Shown here: one piece after another, positions 40,410 through 51,031 of the stretch
Layout of the letters: the number at the start of each line of letters is the position of its first letter
Position numbering within the stretch: the stretch's first letter is position 1
Assembly: GCA_029339195.1 (NCBI GenBank)
Contig: JAPTJF010000142.1
Coordinates: forward strand, 62,001-126,000
Direction of reading: 5' to 3'
From: Micractinium sp. NFX-FRZ
Taxonomy: Eukaryota > Chlorophyta > Trebouxiophyceae > Chlorellales > Chlorellaceae
Length of the DNA: 64,000 bases
Translations under genes and position numbers: made by a program
Notes under the pieces: generated by a model
What the model saw: the letters and a program-made list of their open reading frames with translations, nothing else
The model's database searches: none
Told to the model about the DNA's origin: nothing

Positions 40410-43400
40410 TTAGAGGGAGTCGCAGCCAGCAATGACCGCAGACCCCAGGCAGCAGCCGTCTTGATAAAACACCGCGTACTGCCCCGCCGCTAGGCCCTGG
40501 TCGTTCCCATCCAGCACAACATGCCCTGCTGTGCACGATGCGTCCATGTCCAGCTTGCAGCCGTACATGTGGGGCCCGTGCCGCACCTGCAAGATGTAGG
40601 ATCGAGACCGGTTTGGCACACTGGGCAATCACGCCACTAATGCACACCACCCTGCCTGTACTCTATTGCACACGTCCATGAGAGCCCCAAATAGGCATCT
40701 CCATCGCATGGCGGCTGAAACCAAGTGCTTAGCTACCACACCAGGGGCCTTACCTTGCAAAAAAGCGGGCGTGCGGGGTCGGGGCGCGCGGCGCTGCACC
40801 AGCTGAAGCTACCGCAGGAGAAGCTGTTGCGCAGCTTATCCCCCTCATGGTACTGACGTGACACATACACCGCATTGCTGCGGGGGTCCTTCCGCGTTAC
40901 ATACCTGTACAGAGAACAAGGGGGGGCACAACTGTTATTACAAGGCATCGATGTAAATGCTGCAAGACGTACAAAGCATAGCTGCTGAGGTCCCTGTGCG
41001 TCGCACACGTGCATGGCAAGACGTGACGGGGACCACCACTCCTGGTAGCAAGGGTCAGCAGCAGCGGCGCAACTGCAGTGGCGCTGCTCTCCACACGCAC
41101 TCACCAGGGGCCGCCTGAGAGGGGGATGCCCTTGCGCTGCCCCACGGTGTGGAACCAGAAGCCTTTGTGGTAGCCGATCACCTCATCTGGCTCCTCCTCA
41201 ATGATGGGGCCCGACCACTCCCCCAGGTGCTCCCTGCAAAGTGCAGCAATACGGGTGATCAGCATAAAGCATCAGAAGAACTGATGAAGCATGATCAAGC
41301 TCGCAATGCTCACGTCTTTGGCGTTGCCGAGCTCGACTTACCCCCCCCCCCGCCCCTCAGCTGCGGCCTTGCCCAGACACACATTGTACGGATGTCCCTC
41401 TCCTCTTCTCTTCTTCTTACCTGTTGCTCTCATTTGTTCAGCCCTGGTGGACCCATCAAACCGTATCCACTAACAACCCAGTCAAAAGCAAGCTCACTTG
41501 ATGAGCTTGCTAAACTTGACCCCGCCAATTGTTCAGCCTTCTGCATAAAACATCCCTAACCACCCATTGTTCAAATGTAAGCTCACTTGATGAACTCGCT
41601 GAACTTGACCTTGCCCAGGAAGCAGATGCCCTGGCTGTCCTTGCGCGCCTGGTTGGGCAGGTCGGCGGCCGCCGCCAGGGCGCGCACCTGCGTGGGGCAG
41701 CGGCGAGAAACAGCGAAGCCAAACCGGTGAGCACGAGTACAGGCACAGGTGCGGGTTTCTTTGCCAAAATCTTGCTTGGGGGGGACAGAAGTTAAGGAGC
41801 CAACATGCCTGTCAAATGCCAAGCTCCGCCCACCCACAAGCTGCACCCTCCCTGGCGGACCCACCTGTGGCTTGGTGAGGTGGCCCAGCGGGAAGAGCGT
41901 GCGCGCCAGCTGGCGCTGGCTCAGGTGCGCCAGGAAGTAGGTCTGATCTTTCACAGCGTCAGGGGTCAGTGCCAGACGCACCTCTGCCTCTTCTCCCTGC
42001 CCGTGCCCCTCTTGCCGCTGCTTCTGCTGCTGCGCGGTGCCTGCAAGCGTGACCCCCGCTGTTCCTCCTGCTCCTGCTGCCGCTGCTGCTTCCGCTGCTG
42101 CACGCGGCACTCGCTCCAGCCGTGCATAGTGCCCGGAAGCCACGCGATCAAAGGCGGCGCTGTGCTGTGCTTCAAGGTACTCGTAGAACGCACCAAACTT
42201 GACCCTGCGAGGCAACAAACAATGTTGTGAGTGCTTGCAGCTCTTGAACTATTGACAAACCAGGCAGCTGCAGAAGGCACTAGCCTTGACCACCCCAGGG
42301 AGGCACCCCGGCAGTGAGGCACTGGGCACACAAGGCAGCCATGAAGTGCTTCAGCAGAATTAAACTATTGCGTGCCTGTGTGTGCCAAGCACGACTCCCA
42401 TGCAGACACGTGCACTTGATGCAGAGCAGCGGCTTCAGGAAGACGAGTGGAGTCTTAGCAGCTTGTCCAGAAGCGCGGCGGCGCACCACAGCATAGCGGC
42501 AAGGCAGGGGCCCGTTCTCCTCAGCGCACCTGGAGTTGCAGAGCACGTCTGGGTTGGGGGTGCGCCCCTGCTTGATCTCAGAGATGCAGTGGGCCACCAC
42601 GCGGTCCCAGTACTGCTCAGTGAGGGGCACCATTTGCAGCTCCACCTGCACATTGTCACAAGCAGCGCGGGGTGTGTGTGGTGAGCGGTGGGTCACACTG
42701 GTGCCCGGTGAGGGGCGCCACCTGCTGCTCCACCTGCCGTGCAACAAGGCAGGGCAGCCCGCCAGCAGCTTGAGAGACTGGGATGGCAGGCGCTACCAAG
42801 CCAACGCACGGCCCGCTGCAGCAGCACGTATACAGCAACCACCCCGCCTTCCCGCGGGCCCCCCAGCCCGCGCCTCTTTGCTGCGCGCTCACCCCCAGCC
42901 GCTGGCACACCGCCTGGCAGTACTCCAAATCCTCCTCCCAGGGGCAGGCGTCCCAGAAGTTGCGAAAGTCCTCCTGAAACCAGATCTGCAGCGGGAATGA
43001 AGCATCTGAAGTTTGCACACTGCGCTGCAAAACAAGGATGCAGCCGCAAGCAATGTCCACACTGTGACGCTCACACCAGGGGCAGGCATTCACAAACCTG
43101 CAAGTAGAAGGCCGTGACCTTGTGGCCCGCCGCTTGCAGCAGGTGCAGCGCCAGGCTGCTGTCCACGCCGCCGCTGAGCAGCACCGCGACGTTCAGGGGG
43201 GCCGCGCCAGGATCACACCTGCACATATGGCACGCAACAGCACAGCGTGTTGGGCGCAGCAGCGCGAGCAGGGGCATGGGAGTGCGGCCCCTTGCTCCCC
43301 CTGCTGGCCGTCGGCTCGGGGCGGCAGCGGCATCGGCGGCGGCAAGACTTGCCCCTGCAGCAGCTCTGGGTGCCGGTGCCATTCATCGTATGGAGGCAGC

Positions 43401-43630
43401 TGGTCCAGCTGATCCAGGGACTCTGGCAAGGGCGTGAGGGGCTGTGCAGCCGCCAAGGCGCCCAGGACGTCGGCAGCTGCATGTGCAGCCACATGGTTGG
43501 GCTTTGACCGCCTAGTATTGCTGCTCCTGCTTCTGTGGACGCCGAAAGCGGGCCGGAAAGCCCGCAAGTTGACAAACTGCGAGCGAGGCGGGGCGTTTGG
43601 CGCCCAGCCAGGTAGGGGGAGGCTGGCCAT
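40410..43630 (-). CDS. mnmA: Organellar tRNA-specific 2-thiouridylase
   Basis: Makes 2-thiouridine at the wobble base of Lys/Glu/Gln tRNAs, in mitochondria and/or plastid (TRMU/MnmA). Nine exons join in phase: 43630-43353, 43218-43098, 42985-42893, 42645-42530, 42204-41865, 41687-41587, 41233-41105, 40904-40754, 40586-40410, giving 501 residues. A transit-peptide-like N-terminus ([19 protein letters not shown]) of about 90 residues precedes the PP-loop SGGVDSS (108-114). The two catalytic cysteines are present: Cys200 in NPDVLCNSR and Cys338 in [30 protein letters not shown] and the C-terminal beta-barrel end [10 protein letters not shown] are typical. An Ala/Gly/Gln-rich insert of about 45 residues follows GHYARLERV. 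Intron 1 has a GC donor (GG/GCAAGT). The gene is head to head with GDT1. Confidence 0.93.
41488..41520 (-). repeat. Relic of thiouridylase exon 6 end and donor, in intron 6
   Basis: GCTCACTTGATGAGCTTGCT repeats the real exon end GCTCACTTGATGAACTCGCT at 41581-41600, including the donor, about 90 bases further into the intron. Confidence 0.75.
42707..42740 (-). repeat. Relic of thiouridylase exon 4 start and acceptor, in intron 3
   Basis: The minus strand reads CAG/GTGGAGCAGCAGGTGGC ([10 protein letters not shown]) against the true CAG/GTGGAGCTGCAAATGGT ([10 protein letters not shown]), about 90 bases upstream of the real exon. Confidence 0.75.
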
Positions 43631-43876
43631 GCGTCCACAATCGTCTAATCGACACTGCAAGTGTGCCGAGAGCCCCAATTGCGAAACCTTGAGGCTGCCA
43701 CCTCAGCACCGCATCCTCCGGCCGTTTTTGGCCCATCGCCTGAATTAAGCCTTGCAGTGTGCGCTCGGAGGTGCTCGCCAGTGTTGCACGAAACCCGGAA
43801 GGCCTGAACTTGCGCACGTGGGCTTTCGCTCCTCGCTCGCTTCTTCTCTGGGAGCGCCCAGCAGCAGCCTTAAGCA
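43631..43876. promoter_or_regulatory. Divergent promoter region, thiouridylase / GDT1
   Basis: 246 bases separate the two start codons of divergent genes for organelle proteins, so a shared bidirectional promoter is likely. No defined element was recognised. Confidence 0.45.
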
Positions 43877-46445
43877 ATGGCGACAGTGCTCGTAACAGTC
43901 AGCGGCAGCTGCAGGGCGCGGCCTTTCGCCTCGCAAGGCCTGCGGCAGCCTAGCAGACTGGGCTGGTGCGCTGCTCGGGCGTCGGTGCTGCAGCTGCGCC
44001 CAGCAGCAGCTGGACTCGCAGGTGAGCGTGCAAGGGGTTTACAAGTAGTCGCAGGGGCCTGCACAGCCCTTCACAGCCGCACCTGCCGCGCCGCTGGCGC
44101 CGCTCACCCCCACGCGCTGCTCCCCACCTGCTTCCCAGGTGCAGGCAGTGCAGCAGCGGCATCTCCTCGCCGCCGCTGTATGCATGTGTATGCCGATGCG
44201 AGCTCGGCAGCAGCAGCAGCAGCCGACTCTGGCGCCCAACAGCAGCGCAGCAGGTGGGCTGGCGATCTAGCTCTAGCTCCGAACTCGCATCACATCTGCA
44301 TCCGTCCCTCTTCCCTGCTGCCACCTGGTGCTGCTGCTCCCCATCTCCCTGCGCTGACCCGGCTTCTCCTGCATCCCCCTTGGCTCATTCCTCGCAGGTC
44401 CTCCCCCCTGCCATGGCTGGTAGGCGGCCTGGCAGTGGCAGCAGCAGCAGTGGCCGGCAGCCAGAGCCAGGCGGCAGCACCGGCAGTGGCAGCCATAAAG
44501 CATTACCTGGCCAGCAGCGTGCTCGCCAAGTCGGGCTTCTTTGCAGCATTCAGGTGGGCTACACGCCGTTGTACAGCTGCGCAGTATTGCGGGCATGCAT
44601 TTGCTAGTGCCAGGGACGCGCTGCACAGACACTTGTGTGGGCGGGAAGTTGCACTGTGCTGCTGCTGCTGAGGAGGAGGAGGATGGGGGGCTGCTGTAAC
44701 ACAGCATTTGAGCTGCTGTGCTGACGGCACTTTGCTGTGGCAGCTGCCTCTCCACCCGTGCCGTTCGCTTTGGGGCCAGACACAAACACCGACGTCCTTG
44801 TTTGCGACAAGCGTACCAATTATATGCCGCCTGCTCTGCTGCTGCCTCATCTTTGTGAGAGAGAGCTGGGGGACAGAGTGTTCTTCACGAACGCTTTGCT
44901 AGCCATCTAGTATTTTCTAGTGCACGTTACGGTGCAGCCCCTCTCCCGTCTGCACCCTCACATTCGTGACATGTATTGCCTCCCCCCCTCCGCGCCCCGC
45001 TGTGTGCACCTACCTGCAGCCTCATCTTCCTGAGCGAGCTGGGGGACAAAACCTTCTTCATTGCCGCCCTGCTGGCCATGCGCTGCGGCAAGTGGGTCAG
45101 CTTTGTGGGATCCACCGCGGCGCTGGCAGCCATGACGGTGAGGGAGCCCAGGCACACGCATTTGAACGCGGTGTTATGGGCATGCTTGTGGGTTTATGAA
45201 CATGCATCTATGCATATGTTTGGTGGGGTCCACGAAGGTGCTGAATCGCGACAGCCCTGGTGGTCCCTGGAGCCCAACAGCGCAGAGGCAGAGCATGCGC
45301 ATCGCGCCTGGCTGGGAAATGCAGCTCACTGCACGGTCCACGCATCGATTGGCCTTCCCTCCCTGCTCTGTCACCTTTCCCCTTGCTTGTTCTTCTGCAG
45401 GTGATCAGCGTGGGCATTGGCTACGTGGTCAAGCGCGTGCCCACTGTTGTGGAGAGCAGCGAGGTGCTGGGCCAGTGGGCGGGCGCGGCGCTGCTCGTCT
45501 ACTTTGGGCTGCGCACGCTCAAGGATGCATGGGACAAGACGGAGGAGGCGGCGGATGATGAGCTGGCGGATGCAGAGGAGGAAGGTAAGAAATCTGCATG
45601 TTTGGGGTGTTCAGATACAAGGTTGTATGACTGGGGCTGCGTATGCTCAAGGGCGTGTGGGACAAGACGGAGGAGGCGGCAGTTAATGAGCGGCAGCTGT
45701 TGAGCTGGCAGGTTCAAGGGAGGAAGGTGAGCGGCGGTTATGAGTGTTGGGTGTACACTGGGGCGGGGATTGGTGCTGGCGGGGGAGGGGCAGCAAGGCA
45801 GGGCAGGAGGCGGATGCTTACATGCCAGCCCTTCGTGGAAGAAGTCTTAGCGGGGCTTCAGTGTGCGACAGTTGGGGCTGTTGTGGTCCTGGTGAAGGGA
45901 GCAGGAAGTTTAGGAAAAACCTGCCATGAATTGGCACGGGAACTAGAAGTAGCAGGCGCTTAGTAAGCACCGTGGTGCGTGCCTTTGCTGCCTTGCCCGT
46001 GGGCGCAATCTTGTGAATGCCCGTCTCATTATCTGCCCCGCCCCCTCCCCCAACCTCCATTGTGTCTTCACTGTCCTCACATGTTCCCCTCTGCCCCTCC
46101 GTTCATGCCGTGCTCACCTTCCGTCTGCCTGCAGTGAAGAGCGCGGAGCAGGGCGGCAAGATCCACGGCAACCTGCCCTCAGCCAAGGCGCTCTTTGAAG
46201 TGGCCTCCCTGATTTTCGTGGCCGAGTGGGGCGACCGCTCCATGCTTGCCACCATTGCCCTGGGCGCGGCACAGAGCCCGCTGGGCGTGGCGGGCGGGGC
46301 CATTGCGGCGCATGCGCTGGCAACGCTGGTGGCGGTCATAGGTGGCGCCATGCTGTCCCGCCACATCAGTGAGAAGACGGTGGGGTACCTGGGTGGATCG
46401 CTGTTCCTCGTGTTTGCGGCAGCCACAGTGTTCGGCTTCTTCTGA
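43877..46445 (+). CDS. GDT1/PAM71-like chloroplast Mn2+/Ca2+ transporter
   Basis: UPF0016/TMEM165 family cation transporter; plastid members (PAM71/CMT1 type) move Mn2+ or Ca2+ across thylakoid or envelope membranes for photosystem II. Six exons join in phase: 43877-44021, 44139-44253, 44398-44553, 45020-45137, 45401-45584, 46135-46445, giving 342 residues. The N-terminal 90 residues are basic and Ala/Ser-rich (transit peptide). The two hallmark motifs are present: ELGDKT at 145-150 in LIFLSELGDKTFFIAALLA and EWGDRS at 270-275 in FVAEWGDRSMLATIALGAA. About six to seven hydrophobic segments and an acidic central loop (DDELADAEEE) fit the family. Intron 5 contains a decayed copy of the exon 5 end. 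Envelope versus thylakoid location cannot be decided here. Confidence 0.92.
45633..45730 (+). repeat. Relic of GDT1 exon 5 end, in intron 5
   Basis: GTGTGGGACAAGACGGAGG... at 45655 onward mirrors GCATGGGACAAGACGGAGG in exon 5 (45527 onward); translated, LKGVWDKTEEAAVNE against LKDAWDKTEEAADDE. It ends AGGAAGGTGA, echoing the real exon end GAGGAAG/GTAAGA. Confidence 0.85.
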
Positions 46446-47083
46446 GCGCTATCCTTCCTGCATGGCTGGCCTCTGCTGCACGTACCACCCCGCTATGGTA
46501 TCCTCTTAGCGCTGTGTTGTGGTGCGCAGGGTCAGCACGGGCGCAGGGCTTCTTTGCCTGCTGCCCTTGCAGTGCGCCTCGAAGCTGATACACAACTGAC
46601 GGGCGCGCAGCCTGTGCGTGTGGTGGTTCAGTTGTTGCCACCTGCTGCCACACCCATTTTTGAATGTCTGTTGGAGCTGGAATCTGTTTTCGTCAGAGCG
46701 TGGCCTGAGCGCCCCCCATTTGTCCTTCCCCCCACCATTCTTTGTGCACTGCGCTGCCTCTACCCTGCCCCTTGCTGTTGAATTCAAACAAGTAAGGTTT
46801 GCAGCCACTCCACCTCCTGTGTCTCTGTATGCTGCATGCTGTAACATGACACATTGCTGCCAGAGGGCGGAGAAGGGGCAGCAGGGGTGGCCGCCATTCA
46901 AGACTGGGCCGCAAGGGCGCCGGCGGGGCGGTACAAGCAGGACACCACCCACATCCACCGCCTCAGCAGACACATCTCGCCGAATGGCGCATCGCGGCCG
47001 CCTCCTGACTACCTCAAGCGCTGGAAATTTCATTCTGGGCGCTGCTGGCGCTCCCGGCACTTCCGACAGCCAACCCGACAACT
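46446..47083. other. Intergenic, no gene seen
   Basis: 3' flank of GDT1 and upstream region of the acyltransferase gene on the same strand. No supported exon. Confidence 0.5.
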
Positions 47084-50000
47084 ATGCAGGCGCTCTGCGC
47101 CCTGCGGGCGCCATGCAGCGCAATGTCGAGGCCCGAGATCGCTTCAGGATCCCTCCGGGCGCCGCTAGTGGCCAGCAGCAGCAGCCTGTGCAGCCGGCGG
47201 TGCGGCCTGCTGCCCCTGCAGCAGGGACAGCAGCAGCAGCGGCCTCTCGAGCAGCAGCAGCGGCGGCTAGGGCAATGCGTGCCCCGGCCTGCGCGGCGAG
47301 GCGCCCTTCAGTGCAGCGCGTCGGCGGCAGCGGCGGCGGCAGCATCTTCCGACGCACCTGGCAACTCGGGCGGCGCCGCCTGGCCGGAGCCCCCGGCCAC
47401 CTGGCGCCGCTTCCCGGCCTTCCTGGCAGCCATCCGGGCAGTGCTCTTCTACAGCACCACCCTCATATTCGCCACCCCCCTCTTCTGCTTCATGCTGCTG
47501 GCCTACCCATACGTCCTTAAGTTTGACAAGTACAGGTGACCAGCTTGTGTTGCTAGCTGCCGGTCGCTGCCTGGTCATTGCTGTAGTGCTGCACCACCCA
47601 CAAGTGGGTGCTTAAGCCAGCGCGGCTGCTGTACGGCCCGCCTGCGCCACCTGACCGGGCACAGCACGAGCACACAGTGGGACCGCACTAGCTGTCACCG
47701 CCAATGTGCTACTGTGGCACAGCGTTTGGTCAATGAGAATCTGGCCCATAGCCATGCCGCTCTGTTGCCCCGTGTGTTAAGTCAGGAAACCTGATGAGAG
47801 CTGTTTGATTGGTTGCTTTGCAGTGGCATGTGGAGCATGTGGTTACCACGGCTTGGGCCAAGCCACCTACACTGTTTTGCTACATCGTTGCAGACTGAAT
47901 TTCACATTGTTGCATATTGATGTTGCGGTACCTGTGCACTGCGTGTTCTGTGCAGGCGGCGCGCGGAGCACGTGATCAACACGGTGTGGGCCAAGCTGAC
48001 GACGCTGTTCTACTACCCGGTGGAGATCAAGGGGCTTGAGAACCTGCCGCCGCCCGACCAGCCCGCCGTCTATGTGTCCAACCACCAGAGCTTCCTGGTG
48101 AGGACAACAATGCTGCCAATATTATTTAGTTGCTGTCTCTATCGTCTTTCTTTTGAACGTCCACATTCCAAGTTGAGATGTTGCTGTGCTTGTTCAGCGA
48201 CATTTGTGCCATACATTTTGCCTGCACCAGCTTCTGTTGCAAGCACGCGTGCGCGCGTCGGAGCAGCTGCATAATAAACTGCCCAATGGAGTTTCAGCCA
48301 CAAGATTTTTCGTGGCCTGGGAGGTTCCTTAGAAGGAAAGTTCAGCTGGGCGGTATGATTGACAGATTCAGCAGGAACCTCCTGTGGCAGTCGGTGCCCA
48401 CGTCAACATGGCCTGGTGGTAATGATCATAAGGGGTTCCTGTGTGGTTGCCTGGTGTCTGACCAGGCTGCACACGCTACTATTTGCAGTGCTGTGATGTT
48501 CAGCAGCTGCAGTGGATGTCTCTTTGCTGCTGTTGACTTGCGCACGCTTCCATGCCAGTTCCTCTTGCACCAAACCTTCATTCCGTCTCTGGCATACACT
48601 CCAGCACTTGTGCATTCACATTGCTGCTTCTCCACCTCGGCAGAATGTGCTGCTTAGATCTAATTTCGAAGTGTTGCTCACATAGTTCTGTATACCGCTC
48701 ATGTAATTTTGGGAGGGAGGAAGGCATTTGTCAGTCATTCAACCCATTGGTGTGTCTGCCCGCTCCCCTGACTATTCACACGATTGCAGGACATCTACAC
48801 ACTGTTCCACCTGCACCGCGACTTCAAGTTCATCTCCAAGACCTCCAACTTCCTCATCCCCATCATCGGCTGGAGCATGTTCCTCACGGGTGGGTGGGTC
48901 GGCTGTTGACTAGCTTTGGTAGTAAACTGGAGGGGTGCAGGAATGAGAGGGAACTGCCTTTGATGAGTGGCTTGCGCCTTTGTGACTTCGTGATCTTCAA
49001 CACTGCTGGAGCATGTCTCAGATTGTCGGATGCTTCAAACCTTAAAAGACAAGATCAAGCAGCACCACCAGGAAGGGCCGTGCAGAGAAATGACGCAGCA
49101 GTGGGTGCCGTTCGTGGTGAAGTTCCGTGGGAACAGTTTTGTGCCGCTGTGACACTGTGGTTGAAACTTGCGTGCTGTGGTGCTGCAGGCCACGTGGGCA
49201 TCAACCGCGTGGACCGCCGCAGCCAGCTGGAGTGCTTGAAGCAGTGCGGGGAGCTGCTGAAGCAGGGGGCCTCTGTGCTCTTCTTCCCCGAGGGCACGCG
49301 TACCAAGGACCGCCGCATGCACGCCTTCAAGAAGGGCGCCTTCTCGGTGGCAGCAAAGGCCAAGGTGGGTGGGCGTATAGCGTGTTTATCCATGCTCTGC
49401 ATGCACCTTTATTCCCACCTTTCATGTTCTGCATGCACCTTTGTCTGACACATGTTATGACACATGTCATCTGACGTGATGTCCTGGGACTTCGTACCAC
49501 ACTGCTCTACTCCTTGCAGGTGGCCTGTTATGTTTATCATGCGTGCGACCTGTTTTCGTGTTTTTGACAAATTGCACCATGCTTGCATTGTCTGCAGGTG
49601 CCTGTTGTGCCGATCACGCTGGTGGGCACGGGCGACCTGATGCCCAACGCCAAGGAGTACCTGCTCTACCCTGGCAAGGTCCAGGTGATTGTGCAACTGC
49701 AATGCCGCTGCTCTTTTGTAGGTTGCTCTAATTTAGTGACCGCTCTGCCCTGGCAAGGTCTTGGCTCATGCTTTTGGTTGCATCCAGTTTTGGCGATGTA
49801 CAACCTGTTTTCTGGGGCGGTCCACTGGGTACTTGCTTTCAAACGCGCTTCAGCCTGCGTACGGCACGTGCTCTTTGCCGCTGTGCATTGTCCATTGCTA
49901 ATGGACCCAGCTTGAACACCTCTTCATAACCTCATCCGCCCATTCCGCCCGTCCGGTTTGGAGTTTCGCTCCTATTTACAACACAATTAATGCTTCATGT

Positions 50001-50261
50001 CTGTTGCCGTGCCGATTCCAGGTGGCGATCGTTCCCATCCTGGGCGCCTGCACCAAGAAAGTGATGGACGGACTCTCCAGCTTGTGAACTCATGTACTGG
50101 CATTCTTTTCTGAAACACCCTTGCTGCAGGTGGTCATCCACCCTGCCATCCCGCCCACCAGCGCCGACAAAATGACCGAGCAGGCGTATGCAGCCATTGC
50201 GTCCTCCCTGCCGCCAGAGCTTGTGGCACCCCCAGAGGAGGACGCGGCACAGAAGGAGTGA
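47084..50261 (+). CDS. Plastid-type 1-acyl-sn-glycerol-3-phosphate acyltransferase (LPAAT)
   Basis: Transfers the second acyl group to lysophosphatidate, making phosphatidate for plastid glycerolipids (ATS2/PlsC type). Six exons join in phase: 47084-47535, 47956-48097, 48790-48889, 49189-49364, 49598-49684, 50130-50261, giving 362 residues. The first 105 residues are Gln/Arg/Ala/Ser-rich, fitting a plastid transit peptide. A hydrophobic segment AVLFYSTTLIFATPLFCFML precedes the catalytic domain. Block I NHQSFLD has His194 and Asp199 of the HX4D motif, split between exons 2 and 3; block III is FFPEGTRTKD (263-272); block IV reads VPVVPITLVGTG. The C-terminus is HPAIPPTSADKMTEQ. Start is the ATG at 47084; a second in-frame ATG at 47123 is possible. 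Intron 5 holds a copy of the exon 5 end. Confidence 0.93.
49741..49764 (+). repeat. Relic of LPAAT exon 5 end, in intron 5
   Basis: CGCTCTGCCCTGGCAAGGTC repeats TGCTCTACCCTGGCAAGGTC at the exon end (49662-49681), about 80 bases downstream. Confidence 0.7.
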
Positions 50262-51031
50262 TACAGGCAATAAAAACGATACCGACTGAACTGATGTGAT
50301 GTGAACGTGAACTGATTCTTTCTTGCTGGTGGCCTTTCCTTAAAAGATGCCTGCCCGCTGAGCCGGCAAATGCTGTCCCCAATGTGAGCTTGTGTTGGCC
50401 TGCTTTTCTGTGCACCGTTAACTGATGTAACCCTCGGAGTCCATTTATAGAAGTATAGATAGACAAGCTGCAGAGGTGCCCGTCTTGTGTGCAGTGGCTG
50501 CTGCGTTGGCAAGCAAGAGGAGTAGGTAGGCCCTGTTGCGGCGGCCAGCCACGGCATGCAGTGGTGTGCGTGCGCCCCCCATCCACGACGGGCGCCGTGC
50601 CTCCGCACGGCTTCGGGGCGCTGCTGCCGCAATGTGACAGCGCTCGCCTGTGTACCGCAACCAGCCTTTGAGCTCAAATATGTTCTTCCTGCTGCAATCT
50701 CAGGCACCGTCGGGCTGCACCAGCAGTCTCATGTTACAATGCCCCCGCTACAGGAGCACACGCAGCAAACAAGCAGACGCACCCTACAGGGCAGACTAGC
50801 GCAGGGATGCAGGCGCGGTACATGTGACTGCTGGCAGCAGCCCACCTCACACGTTGCTGCCGGGCCCCCTGGCTACGAGCCACGAGGCCGATCTTCCAGC
50901 GCAAGCGCTGGACCATAGCCCCTGCTCATGTGCTATTGCTGGCTACTCAAGCTTCGTCTGGGGGGCGCTTCATCTGCCTGCTGCCTGGCCGCCTGCCGCA
51001 CACATGCACTGGCCGTCATACGGCTGGCTCC
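50262..51031. other. Convergent 3' flanks, no gene seen
   Basis: Between the stop codons of LPAAT (+) and RPN6 (-). No supported coding exon. Confidence 0.5.

Noticed and set aside
50021..50075. Exon-like stretch VAIVPILGACTKKVMDG inside LPAAT intron 5
   Set aside because: Including it breaks the conserved join of VQ to VVIHPAIPP; it may be another relic, but the similarity is too low.
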